Positions 1-7,218 of a DNA stretch of 27,222 bases are shown one piece after another. Every line of letters begins with the position of its first letter. Position 1 is the first letter of the stretch. A program made the translations under genes and the position numbers. The DNA lies in assembly GCA_022769845.1 (NCBI GenBank), contig JALEIO010000149.1:1-27222 (forward strand), written 5' to 3'. This DNA is from Oscillospiraceae bacterium. GTDB lineage: Bacteria > Bacillota > Clostridia > UMGS1810. The notes under the pieces are model-generated. The model did not search any database and had not been told where the DNA came from. It worked only from the letters and a program-made list of their open reading frames with translations.

Positions 1-134
1 TATACATCATCGCGCTTTGAAATAAACTCTGTAATTTCGGTGCTTGGCGTGCCGGGATATGACGAAACCACCCTTACGCCTGCCTCATATGCGCCGATTG
101 CGACAGCCTCGTTACCAATCATTAATCTCTTCAT
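1..134 (-). CDS. iorA: Indolepyruvate:ferredoxin oxidoreductase alpha subunit, N-terminal fragment
   Basis: Partial gene; only the first 44 codons lie inside the window and the rest runs off the left edge. The translation begins MKRLMIGNEAVAIGAYEAG and continues to SYPGTPSTEITEF. The GNEA...GAYEAG...YPGTPSTEI signature is typical of the amino end of IorA, the thiamine-diphosphate subunit that, with IorB, oxidatively decarboxylates aryl pyruvates (from Trp, Phe, Tyr) to aryl-acetyl-CoA using ferredoxin. The start is fixed by an AAGGAG ribosome site that overlaps the stop codon of the upstream ligase, leaving a 10-bp gap, so the two genes are surely co-transcribed. The family call rests on 44 residues, but this segment is distinctive. 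Confidence 0.85.
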   Translation of the reverse strand, partial: MKRLMIGNEAVAIGAYEAGVRVVSSYPGTPSTEITEFISKRDDV

Positions 135-144
135 ATAATTCTCC

Positions 145-1443
145 TTATTTTCTTAAATCAATCACTCGTTTGGATTTTCCCGCAGTACGCTCAATGGTTT
201 GCGGCTCAACGAGTTTAACTTTTATATCAAGCCCAAGAACAGTTTTAATTTTGTGTCTTACTGTTCGCTCAAGCTTTTCAAGTTCGCTGAATTTTTCAAG
301 CAGGGTGTCATCGTTAAGCTCAACATGAACCTCCATATCGTCAACGTATCCAACTTTTTTAACAATAATCTGATAATACGGCGCAATACCGTTTGTTCCC
401 AAAAGTGCGCTTTCAATCTGCGACGGGAATACGTTAACGCCCTTGATTTTGAGCATGTCATCGCTTCTGCCCTGAATTTTGGCAATTCTCGGAGTTGTTC
501 GTCCGCATTTGCAGGGAGATTTATCAAGATATGTAATATCCTTTGTTCTGTAACGAAGAAGCGGAATACCTTCTTTTTTTATGTTGGTTATAACAAGCTC
601 GCCAACCTCGCCTTCAGGCAAAACCTCGCCGGTTTTAGGGTCGATAACTTCAACAATAAACAAATCGTCTGAAACGTGCATACCGCATTTTTCGGTACAT
701 TCGCCCGCGACACCGGGTCCCATAATTTCACTTAAGCCATAGTTTTCGGTTGCGGTAATTCCCCAGCGCTTTTCAATTTCAGTCCGCATTTCTTCGGTAG
801 ACCCCTCCGAGCCGAACATACCTATTTTAAGCTTTAAATCTTTCTTGATGTCAATGCCCATTTTTTCAGCGACCTCTGACATATAAAGTGCATATGACGG
901 TGTGCTTACAAGAAGCGTTGTGCCGAAATCTTTCATAAGCATAATTTGTTTTTCGGTGTTTCCCGTAGACGCCGGAATTATAGCAAGCCCAACTTTTTCG
1001 AGGCCGTAATGCAAACCGAAGCCGCCTGTGAAAAGCCCGTAACCGAACGAAATCTGCGCAATGTCATCCTCTGTTGCACCCGCCGCGCAGGCAAGACGCG
1101 CAATAGCCTCCGACCAAGTGTCAAGGTCATTTTTGGTATATCCCACAACCGTCGGTTTTCCCGTTGTTCCGGACGAAGCGTGTATTCGAACGATATTCTT
1201 CATCGGTTCGGCAAAAAGTCCAAACGGATAGTTTTCTCTTAAATCTTCTTTTGTGGTAAATGGAATTTTCTTTAAATCGTCAAGTGTTTTTATGCTGTCG
1301 GGCGAAACCTTTGCCTCTTCAAGCTTTTTTCTGTAATACGGCACATTGTTCCAAATTCGCTCCACAGTTTCTTTAAGCCGCGCAAGCTGTAAAGCATTAA
1401 TATCGGCTCTGCCCTCACATTCAAATTTAGGGTTCCAAATCAT
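145..1443 (-). CDS. paaK: Phenylacetate-CoA ligase (AMP-forming)
   Basis: 432 aa, the normal length for PaaK-type ligases, which activate phenylacetate or related aryl acids with ATP and CoA. Visible motifs are the nucleotide loop SSGTTGKPT (residues 90-98), YGLSEIMGPG (235-244), the adenylate-binding RYRTKDI (297-303) and the hinge region GRSDDMLKIKGVNVFP (325-340), followed by the small C-terminal AMP-binding domain. A CxC pair near 311-313 and cysteines near 249 and 253 may bind metal, as in some PaaK proteins. It lies directly upstream of iorA in the same transcript. In such iorA-linked clusters the ligase is often assumed to act on indoleacetate or phenylacetate; the exact aryl acid cannot be read from sequence. 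GGAAG-rich ribosome sites precede the ATG. Confidence 0.92.
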   Translation of the reverse strand: MIWNPKFECEGRADINALQLARLKETVERIWNNVPYYRKKLEEAKVSPDSIKTLDDLKKIPFTTKEDLRENYPFGLFAEPMKNIVRIHASSGTTGKPTVVGYTKNDLDTWSEAIARLACAAGATEDDIAQISFGYGLFTGGFGLHYGLEKVGLAIIPASTGNTEKQIMLMKDFGTTLLVSTPSYALYMSEVAEKMGIDIKKDLKLKIGMFGSEGSTEEMRTEIEKRWGITATENYGLSEIMGPGVAGECTEKCGMHVSDDLFIVEVIDPKTGEVLPEGEVGELVITNIKKEGIPLLRYRTKDITYLDKSPCKCGRTTPRIAKIQGRSDDMLKIKGVNVFPSQIESALLGTNGIAPYYQIIVKKVGYVDDMEVHVELNDDTLLEKFSELEKLERTVRHKIKTVLGLDIKVKLVEPQTIERTAGKSKRVIDLRK

Positions 1444-1604
1444 TTTTCTTCCTTACTTCCTTTCTACGTTGAAAATGTTAAAATCTACTTTTTATAAAGG
1501 CTTACTCTGTTTATAATTAAAAGTTTTGCAACAATCATTTTTAAAATGCCATTCGCCTCACAGATAAAATATATAAATCGTATTGATTGTGTGCATATAT
1601 AAAT

Positions 1605-1633
1605 ATTGTATCACATATTTTCTGCTTTTTAAA
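1605..1633 (-). promoter_or_regulatory. Putative promoter for the paaK-iorA operon
   Basis: On the minus strand a TACAAT -10 box (1605-1610) is preceded by an extended TG and, after 17 bp, by a weak TTTAAA -35 box (1628-1633). It would give a leader of roughly 150 nt before paaK. Within that leader ATTTATATAT occurs twice as a direct repeat. No riboswitch family was recognised. Confidence 0.4.
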
Positions 1634-1651
1634 GGGTAATTTTAACAAGAT

Positions 1652-2197
1652 TTAATATTTTTCGTGTTTATTTTTCTTTATAAGTTGTTTTGCATATGAA
1701 AAAGTGTATTTTTCACCTTTTTCAGCGAGCATACAAAGAAGCTGTTCGATTAGGTCACTTGTTTCGGGATGAATTTTTCTTCGCGCCTTGCCTTTTAAAA
1801 AATATTCAATCGGATGCGCATTTGTATAATTTTTGCCCTGATAAACCTTGCTTGCGGCGATACGGTCGCAGAGCATTTCAACAACGAATTTAACCGGCAT
1901 TTTAACCGCTGAAATCTCTTTTGTTTTAGGGTTGTAGTCCGACCAATATTCAAAATGATGTCTGTTTCTTCCTTTATGGTGCATCCACGCAAGAGAATAT
2001 CCTTTATCCGCTCTTTCCGCTTCATTCGGACTTTTTGTACCTTTATAATATTTTACGCCCGCCCAAAATTCAACGGGCGAATATTTTGACATATCGTGCA
2101 TAAGCCCCTGAAAAAGTATTCCGCACTTTGCTGCGTGCACGGCAACAAGATATTTGTGATATGTTATTGTTTTAAAATGCCTTATCACATTGATCAT
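1652..2197 (-). CDS. DUF5662 family protein
   Basis: 181 aa, soluble, no signal peptide or membrane segment. It has the conserved histidine/aspartate-rich features of the DUF5662 family: HDMSKYSPVEF (residues 34-44), a KYYKGTKSPNEAER stretch (49-62) and WMHHKGRNRHHFEYW (71-85). The clustered His/Asp residues suggest a metal-dependent, HD-like hydrolase fold, but that is inference; members are sometimes misnamed catalase. The start is supported by GAAGG about 6-8 nt upstream. It is probably its own transcription unit, since a promoter for paaK lies in the 208-bp gap downstream. Function unknown. Confidence 0.8.
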   Translation of the reverse strand: MINVIRHFKTITYHKYLVAVHAAKCGILFQGLMHDMSKYSPVEFWAGVKYYKGTKSPNEAERADKGYSLAWMHHKGRNRHHFEYWSDYNPKTKEISAVKMPVKFVVEMLCDRIAASKVYQGKNYTNAHPIEYFLKGKARRKIHPETSDLIEQLLCMLAEKGEKYTFSYAKQLIKKNKHEKY

Positions 2198-2428
2198 TTA
2201 TCATACCTTCTTAAAAAATTAATATAATCTCTGCCCGTTGTTTTATATTTTCATATTAAATGAAAAATGTAACCGAACCCCATCAAATATTATAGGCAGG
2301 GGGGTATTTTAAATTAGTTATACAATTATATATTATACACCAAGTTTTAATTAATTTCAATTAAATAATTTATAAAAACAGATTTTTTTAAATATCCAAA
2401 TACTGTTTTTACTCCCACATATTGAGGG
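2198..2428. other. AT-rich divergent intergenic region
   Basis: Gap between the minus-strand DUF5662 gene and the promoter of the plus-strand SLH gene. It contains a G6 run near 2299-2304 and many A/T tracts. I see no convincing ORF with a ribosome site, no hairpin terminator and no clear promoter for the DUF5662 gene. Confidence 0.5.
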
Positions 2429-2457
2429 TTGATATCTTTTTGGATATACGATATTAT
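2429..2457 (+). promoter_or_regulatory. Sigma-A-type promoter of the SLH gene
   Basis: TTGATA (2429-2434), a 17-bp spacer, then TATTAT (2452-2457). Transcription would start near 2464 and give an untranslated leader of about 100 nt carrying the hairpins at 2476-2541. Confidence 0.7.
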
Positions 2458-2475
2458 ATAGCCATAGGTTGAGGC

Positions 2476-2541
2476 AAGCTGATTTTAAGAAGCGGAAAAT
2501 CAGCTTCTGCCTTTTCCAAAACCCAAACGGCAAATATGCCG
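2476..2541 (+). promoter_or_regulatory. Two hairpins in the 5' leader of the SLH gene
   Basis: The first is a perfect 11-bp inverted repeat, AAGCTGATTTT (2476-2486) and AAAATCAGCTT (2496-2506), with a 9-nt loop; GGC/GCC can extend it across a bulge. The second is CGGCA (2528-2532)/TGCCG (2537-2541), ending 7 nt before the AAGGAGG ribosome site. Neither has a U-run, so they are not terminators. Stabilising the messenger of an abundant surface protein is a reasonable guess. Confidence 0.55.
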
Positions 2542-2564
2542 AAAATATAAGGAGGAAGTAGTTA

Positions 2565-5153
2565 ATGTTCAACTTCAAAAGACTCATCTCAACAGTCGTT
2601 GCATTTGTGATGGCAGCTTCGGTAGCAAGCACCGCTTTTGCTGCAATCCCGAGTGACGTCGCAGGAACAGAATATGAAGAGGCCGCTCAAGTTTTGGGAG
2701 TTTTAGACATTATGGTTGGCGATAAAGATACAGGCACATTCAGACCCGACGATACGATTATACGTTCAGAAGGTGCAAGAGTTGCAATCTCTGCATTGGG
2801 CCTTCAGGAAGTGGCGTCAGTAACAAACGGCCCTACAAAATATCCTGACGTAGTTTCAAATCACTGGGCAAACGGATACATTAACGTTGCAACCGATCAG
2901 GGCTTGGTAATCGGCGATGACGTAGGAACTTTCCGCCCCGACGATACAATCTCGTATGCCGAAATGGTAACAATTATGGTTCGTGCGCTCGGCTACGAAA
3001 AAATGGCGGAGTCCAAAGGGGGTTACCCCACAGGCTTCCTTGTAACCGCATCTAATATCGGTCTTACAAAGAACGTTCCCGGCAGCGGTGACGAAGGTAT
3101 AACAAGAGGCAAAGTGGCAAGACTTGTTTTCAACGGACTTACAATTAAGCTTATGGAGCAGGTTGGATACGGCAGCGATGTTAAATACGAAGTTGTAGAC
3201 AAAACCTTGCTTTATGATTACCTTAATGTTGAAAAGGTAACAGACCAGGTAAAAGCAGTAGGAACATCCGCAATCAACGGCGACAGCAATCTTAAGGATT
3301 CGCAAATTCAGATTGGTGACAAAATCTACAATATAGCAAACGCTGACGTAAGAGAAATATTAGGCTTTAACGTTGACGCATATATTGAAAAAGACGGCAA
3401 GACAAACGAAAGAAATCTTCTTGTCGCAATTCCCGTTGAAGGAAAAAATGAATCTGTAAAGATTGACGCTGATGATATTGAAGAGGTTATAAATACCGAA
3501 TCGTCAAAAGCAGTAAGATATTGGGTAAACAAAGAAACTGACAAAAATGCCAAGAAAGCTACTGTTGCTTTAGAGGCAAAGGTTATGTATAACGGCAAAG
3601 CCGGTACATTCGAAGATTTCAAAAAAATCGAATCAGGCACAATTACACTTTTGGACAGCGATACAAACGGCGAATACGATATAGTATTTGTTAACGAAAC
3701 AGTTAACTATGTTGTTGAAGAGGCGCTTACAAGCACCCACAAAATAGTAGACAAATACGGTCAAAAAACTTTGGTTTTAGACCCCGATGATACAAACATC
3801 TCCTTCACAATCGAAAAGGGCAGTGAATTTATCGGCATAAAAGACCTTAAAGAGTGGGATGTTTTGACTGTAACACAGAGCAAAGACGGTTCGTTCATTC
3901 ACATTGAAGTTTCAAGCGAAAAGGTTTCGGGTACGGTATCCGAAAAAGATGATGAAAAGGTTTATATTGATGGTAAAGGCTACAAAATTGCAGCAAACTA
4001 TCCTAACACAATAAACCTTAACGATGAAGGTACCTTCTACCTTGACGTACAGGGCAAAATTGCCGCAGTTGACGCTGACAGCAGAATAAGCTCAAATTAT
4101 GCTTACCTTAACAGCATTGAAATGGCAAGCGGCATAAACAAAGTCTTGGAGCTTGAACTTTTCACAAAAGAAGGAAAAACACTTCTTTTGAAATCTGCTA
4201 CAAAAATTAAAGTTAACAATTCGTCAAGTGTACTTGCAAAAGACGCGCTTGATTTAATCGGACAGGATCCGCAGCTTATAACCTATGAATTAAACTCGGA
4301 CGGTGATGTATCGAAAATCACAACTGCAAAGGATATGGACGGCAAGGTTGACGAAGATAACTTCTCTAAAAATATGTCGCTTTCGGAGGCGGTTTATAAG
4401 AGTGCATCAAGCAAGCTTGTAGGTTCAGCTTCAAGCGTAACCGTAACGGACGATACAGTTATATTTGATATTCCCGACGGTAAAACCGAAACAGACGATT
4501 ATGCAATAAGAGATAAAAAGTTCTTTATCAACGATGATAAATACGACGTTGTTGTATATGATTTGAGCGAAGACTTGAGCGCAGGTGTGCTTATTGTAAC
4601 AAGCTCTACCGGTGACGCTGACGAGGCATCCTCTATCGCGGTTGTTGACAAAATTACAAAAACGCAGAATGAGGACGGCGTGGATATCGAAAAGCTTTAT
4701 GCAGTTCAGGACGGCAAAACCGTAACAATGAATACAAGTGAAACAGGCGTTCTTGTTAAAACTGCAGACGGCAAACCGGTTAGTCTTGAACAGGGTGACA
4801 TTATCCAGTACAAAACAAACGTTAAGGGCGAAATCGAAAAAGTAACTGTTCTGTTCGATATTTCTACAAAAGATACAGAAAAAGCAAACGAAATCTCCGA
4901 GGATTTGCAGACCTATTACGGTAAGGTTACAAAGAAATTCTCCAATTCGTTCAACCTCCAGGTTAACGACGGCGAAATTATGAACTTTGCAATCGGCGAC
5001 GCTGATATTTACTATGTAAACACCAAAACAAACAACAAAAATGTAACTATCGGTGATTCCGGAGATATCCAGAAATACGACGAGCTTGACCCCGAAAGAG
5101 TATTCGTAAGAGTTTACAAAGACGAGGTTAAGGAAATCGTTGTCATAAAGTAA
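2565..5153 (+). CDS. Secreted S-layer-homology (SLH) domain protein
   Basis: 862 aa. Residues 1-26 form a signal peptide (basic MFNFKR, hydrophobic core, AFA cleavage motif). Three SLH domains follow (about 28-80, 92-143 and 154-192); the first two carry the signature GTFRPDDTI, and the third is more divergent and ends at TRGKVARLVFNGL. SLH domains bind pyruvylated secondary wall polymer, so the protein should be anchored non-covalently to the wall. The remaining ~650 residues are acidic, Lys/Asp/Glu/Val-rich, predicted mostly beta, and match no enzyme I recognise; a structural S-layer or surface-display role fits. The start is set by AAGGAGG 9 nt upstream. It is monocistronic, with its own promoter, structured leader and terminator, as expected for a highly expressed surface protein. 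Confidence 0.9.
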   Translation: MFNFKRLISTVVAFVMAASVASTAFAAIPSDVAGTEYEEAAQVLGVLDIMVGDKDTGTFRPDDTIIRSEGARVAISALGLQEVASVTNGPTKYPDVVSNHWANGYINVATDQGLVIGDDVGTFRPDDTISYAEMVTIMVRALGYEKMAESKGGYPTGFLVTASNIGLTKNVPGSGDEGITRGKVARLVFNGLTIKLMEQVGYGSDVKYEVVDKTLLYDYLNVEKVTDQVKAVGTSAINGDSNLKDSQIQIGDKIYNIANADVREILGFNVDAYIEKDGKTNERNLLVAIPVEGKNESVKIDADDIEEVINTESSKAVRYWVNKETDKNAKKATVALEAKVMYNGKAGTFEDFKKIESGTITLLDSDTNGEYDIVFVNETVNYVVEEALTSTHKIVDKYGQKTLVLDPDDTNISFTIEKGSEFIGIKDLKEWDVLTVTQSKDGSFIHIEVSSEKVSGTVSEKDDEKVYIDGKGYKIAANYPNTINLNDEGTFYLDVQGKIAAVDADSRISSNYAYLNSIEMASGINKVLELELFTKEGKTLLLKSATKIKVNNSSSVLAKDALDLIGQDPQLITYELNSDGDVSKITTAKDMDGKVDEDNFSKNMSLSEAVYKSASSKLVGSASSVTVTDDTVIFDIPDGKTETDDYAIRDKKFFINDDKYDVVVYDLSEDLSAGVLIVTSSTGDADEASSIAVVDKITKTQNEDGVDIEKLYAVQDGKTVTMNTSETGVLVKTADGKPVSLEQGDIIQYKTNVKGEIEKVTVLFDISTKDTEKANEISEDLQTYYGKVTKKFSNSFNLQVNDGEIMNFAIGDADIYYVNTKTNNKNVTIGDSGDIQKYDELDPERVFVRVYKDEVKEIVVIK

Positions 5154-5161
5154 GCATTATA

Positions 5162-5195
5162 AAAAAGATGCAGTCATAATCGGCTGCATCTTTTT
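5162..5195. terminator. Bidirectional terminator between the SLH gene and the ABC genes
   Basis: AAAAAGATGCAG (5162-5173) pairs with CTGCATCTTTTT (5184-5195), a 12-bp stem including A/T flanks. It sits between convergent stop codons and can serve both strands. Confidence 0.9.
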
Positions 5196-5204
5196 ACATA
5201 AAAT

Positions 5205-5948
5205 TTATAATACTTTTTTCAAAAACGCCTTTGTACGCTCGTTTTGAGGATTGTCAAAAATTTCTGCGGGAGTCCCCTCCTCCACTATTGCACCATCCGC
5301 CATAAATATTAACCGCGTTCCCACCTCGCGTGCAAATCGCATTTCGTGCGTTACAACAACCATTGTCATACCGCCGTCGGCAAGTGATTTCATAACGTCC
5401 AAAACTTCGCCGACCATTTCGGGGTCGAGAGCACTTGTAGGTTCGTCAAAAAGCATAACGTCAGGATTCATACACAATGCGCGCACTATAGCAACTCTCT
5501 GCTTCTGTCCGCCCGAAAGCTGTGACGGATATGCGTCTGCTCTGTCCTTTAAGCCAACTCTTTCAAGCAGTGTCAGAGCTTTTTCTTCCGCCTCTTTTTT
5601 TGATTGCTTTAAAAGCTTAATCGGTCCTAATGTAAGATTTTCAAGCACGCTTTTATGCGGAAAAAGGTTAAACTGCTGAAAAACCATTCCCATTTTTCGT
5701 CGGTGAATGTTTATATCTACTTTAGGGTCAGTAATTTCTTTTCCTTCAAAAATAATTGAGCCTGACGTAGGCATTTCCAAAAGGTTTAACGAACGAAGAA
5801 AGGTTGATTTGCCGCTGCCTGACGGACCTATTATAACTACAACTTCGCCAGATTTTATGCCGGTTGTAACATTGTCAAGAGCGACAACCTCACCGTTTAA
5901 GTAGTGCTTGCACAGATTTTTTGTTTCTATAAGAAATTTATCGCTCAC
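5205..5948 (-). CDS. Polar amino-acid ABC transporter ATP-binding protein (GlnQ/ArtM type)
   Basis: 247 aa, the usual size for ATPases of the polar amino-acid uptake family. Walker A GPSGSGKST (41-49), Q-loop at Q91, signature LSGGQKQR (144-151), Walker B VMLFDEP (164-170) and the switch histidine H201 are all intact. It starts with GTG inside the last codons of the permease gene (11-bp overlap), with AGGAG 11 nt upstream, so translation is probably coupled. It forms a two-gene unit with the permease at 5938-6663. The transported amino acid cannot be told from the ATPase. glnQ-like is a family label, not a demonstrated substrate. Confidence 0.93.
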   Translation of the reverse strand: MSDKFLIETKNLCKHYLNGEVVALDNVTTGIKSGEVVVIIGPSGSGKSTFLRSLNLLEMPTSGSIIFEGKEITDPKVDINIHRRKMGMVFQQFNLFPHKSVLENLTLGPIKLLKQSKKEAEEKALTLLERVGLKDRADAYPSQLSGGQKQRVAIVRALCMNPDVMLFDEPTSALDPEMVGEVLDVMKSLADGGMTMVVVTHEMRFAREVGTRLIFMADGAIVEEGTPAEIFDNPQNERTKAFLKKVL

Positions 5949-6663
5949 TTTTTCTCAAGCTCCTTTCAAGAATGCTTACAATTTTTGTAAAAAACATTAC
6001 AAGAATAAGATAAATTGCAGCAACGGCAATAAGCGGCATAAACGGTGAATATGTTGCCGCGCGTATGATGTTGCCGCCCATTGTAAGGTCGCGGATTGTA
6101 ACGTAACCGGCAACCGACGTTTCTTTGAGAAGCACGATAAATTCGTTTGCCAGTGCGGGCAGAATATTTTTAAACGCCTGCGGCAATATAATGTATATCA
6201 TTGTACGCTTGTAGTCAAAGCCAAGGCTTCTGCCCGCTTCAAGCTGTCCCTGGTCGATTGACATTATGCCCGAGCGGACAATTTCAGCAACGTATGCACC
6301 CGAATTTATACCAAATGCCAAAATTGCAACCATAAGGCTGTTTCTCGACGTTGCAAAAATTATGTAATACATAATCATAAGCTGAACAACAACAGGCGTT
6401 CCTCTTATTACAGTAAGATATATTTTGCAGACTGAATTTGCAAGTTTAAGAAAAAACTTTTTAACGCCTTTGTGCATCTCGTCATAATTTTTTTCGTAGC
6501 TTGAACGCACAACTGCAACAATCATACCAAGCGCAATACCTATAAGTACAGAGAAAAAGGTTATAATAAGTGTGTTTTTAAGACCGCTTGTTATAAATTT
6601 CCATCTGTTATCATTAACAAAATTCAGAATAAAGTCTGATTTTAATTCGTTAAACCAATTCAT
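5938..6663 (-). CDS. Polar amino-acid ABC transporter permease (GlnP/HisM type)
   Basis: 241 aa integral membrane protein. The EAA loop that docks the ATPase is visible as EAGRSLGFDYKRTMIY, with ILPQAFKNILP following, and hydrophobic segments lie on both sides. I place the start at 6663 (MNWFNELK) rather than at the longer in-frame ATG at 6723, because AGGTGG lies 7 nt upstream of the shorter start and the longer one would run through a terminator-like hairpin. The usual partner gene, a periplasmic-type binding lipoprotein, is absent both upstream and downstream, so it must be encoded elsewhere or shared. A terminator-like hairpin with a U6 tract lies in its leader. Confidence 0.92.
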   Translation of the reverse strand: MNWFNELKSDFILNFVNDNRWKFITSGLKNTLIITFFSVLIGIALGMIVAVVRSSYEKNYDEMHKGVKKFFLKLANSVCKIYLTVIRGTPVVVQLMIMYYIIFATSRNSLMVAILAFGINSGAYVAEIVRSGIMSIDQGQLEAGRSLGFDYKRTMIYIILPQAFKNILPALANEFIVLLKETSVAGYVTIRDLTMGGNIIRAATYSPFMPLIAVAAIYLILVMFFTKIVSILERSLRKSER

Positions 6664-6706
6664 TTTCAATCCACCTGCCGTTATTTTGATTTTGAAATAT
6701 AAAACG

Positions 6707-6734
6707 AAAAAAGGGGCAGACATTATCTGGCCCC
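6707..6734 (-). terminator. Terminator-like hairpin in the leader of the ABC transporter
   Basis: Read on the minus strand, GGGG-C-CAGA / TCTG-CCCC forms an 8-bp stem with one bulged C, followed directly by six Ts (6707-6712). It lies 43 nt before the permease start codon. Its arm shares AGACATT (6718-6724) with a competing pairing partner at 6740-6747, so it may be an attenuator. On the plus strand the same hairpin would open the structured RNA at 6711-7050. Confidence 0.5.
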
Positions 6735-7050
6735 GTAATTAATGTCTACTGAACAAATGGTTTTGTAAAACAATTTGTGTGAAATTTACAATTTCACACC
6801 TAAAAACAGAAATGCTATTTTTAGGTTCAAGACATTGATTGACTGACTGTTTGTGTCGGTTGTCGTCTCCCGATAGCTGACACAAAGTGCAAGGTTTTTG
6901 ACAAAATCAGCACAAAAACCTTGCACCCGAACAATTCTGAAACGCTTGCAAACCGCTATGCGGCTGCGTTTCAGAATTGTTCATCAGCCATTAATATAAT
7001 TATACAAAGAAAAAATCTGAAAATTAAGCATAATTTTCAGATTTTTTTTG
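6711..7050 (+). ncRNA. Candidate highly structured non-coding RNA, unrecognised family
   Basis: About 270 nt are almost entirely helical. In order: a GGGGCAGA/TCTG-CCCC hairpin (6713-6734); a closing stem 6737-6747/6830-6840 (11 bp) enclosing three packed hairpins (6753-6778, 6779-6797, 6799-6825); a 16-bp hairpin 6850-6886; an adjoining 14-bp hairpin 6887-6926; a 17-bp hairpin 6929-6982 with a small CCGC/GCGG helix in its loop; then a 16-bp terminator with U8 (7011-7048). Strand: the 6850-6886 hairpin is continuous on the plus strand with three G-U wobbles (6858/6878, 6860/6876, 6862/6874), and the closing stem has one (6740/6837). On the minus strand these four become A-C mismatches, so plus is favoured. 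I found no convincing plus-strand -35 box; TATAAA lies at 6698-6703. There is no ORF with a ribosome site. It does not match RNase P, tmRNA, 6S, T-box or lysine riboswitch features I know. Confidence 0.5.
7011..7048 (+). terminator. Intrinsic terminator ending the structured region
   Basis: AAAAATCTGAAAATTA (7011-7026) pairs perfectly with TAATTTTCAGATTTTT (7031-7046) around an AGCA loop, followed by more Ts. It lies 170 bp before ldhA, so it ends something transcribed from the left. A possible minus-strand -10 box (TATAAT, 6999-7004) sits just beside it. Confidence 0.8.
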
Positions 7051-7113
7051 ATAATAAGAATATGTTTTTAAAAAGAGGTTATGACGTTAAATACTCATTA
7101 TGACAATAATCCT

Positions 7114-7206
7114 CGGCAGTTTAAACATTCATCGGCGTAAAAATCTCTTATCATTCTTACCCTGCCGATAAGGGAAGTAAAATGATGTGCCGGCGCAGGG
7201 CGGCAG
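7114..7206 (+). promoter_or_regulatory. Structured leader just upstream of ldhA
   Basis: CGGCAG (7114-7119), CTGCCG (7162-7167) and CGGCAG (7201-7206) allow two mutually exclusive 6-bp pairings; the last copy ends 2-3 nt before the GGAG ribosome site. A separate hairpin ATCATT (7150-7155)/AATGAT (7181-7186), containing CCCT/AGGG, and a CCCTGC/GCAGGG pair also fit. Known riboswitch motifs were not seen. Confidence 0.3.
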
Positions 7207-7218
7207 AATGGAGATTTT

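Noticed and set aside
199..672. 157-aa plus-strand ORF across paaK
   Set aside because: It is antisense to a well-conserved gene, has no ribosome site and resembles no protein family; the same holds for the other antisense ORFs over long genes such as 22850-23332 and 14934-15182.
2357..2632. 91-aa minus-strand ORF opposite the SLH gene start
   Set aside because: It overlaps the promoter, leader hairpins and signal-peptide region of the real gene and lacks a ribosome site.
6936..6990. CUGAUGA...GAAAC on the minus strand resembling a hammerhead ribozyme core
   Set aside because: There is no stem II between the two boxes, and these bases are part of a perfect 17-bp hairpin instead.
6664..7010. 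T-box, lysine or other amino-acid riboswitch upstream of the ABC permease
   Set aside because: No T-box GGUGGNACCGCG-type sequence, no lysine-riboswitch AGAGGUGC junction and no SAM or glycine motif could be found on either strand.
6921..7103. 60-aa ORF on the plus strand inside the structured region
   Set aside because: It runs through two long inverted repeats and the terminator, has no ribosome site, and gives a low-complexity translation.
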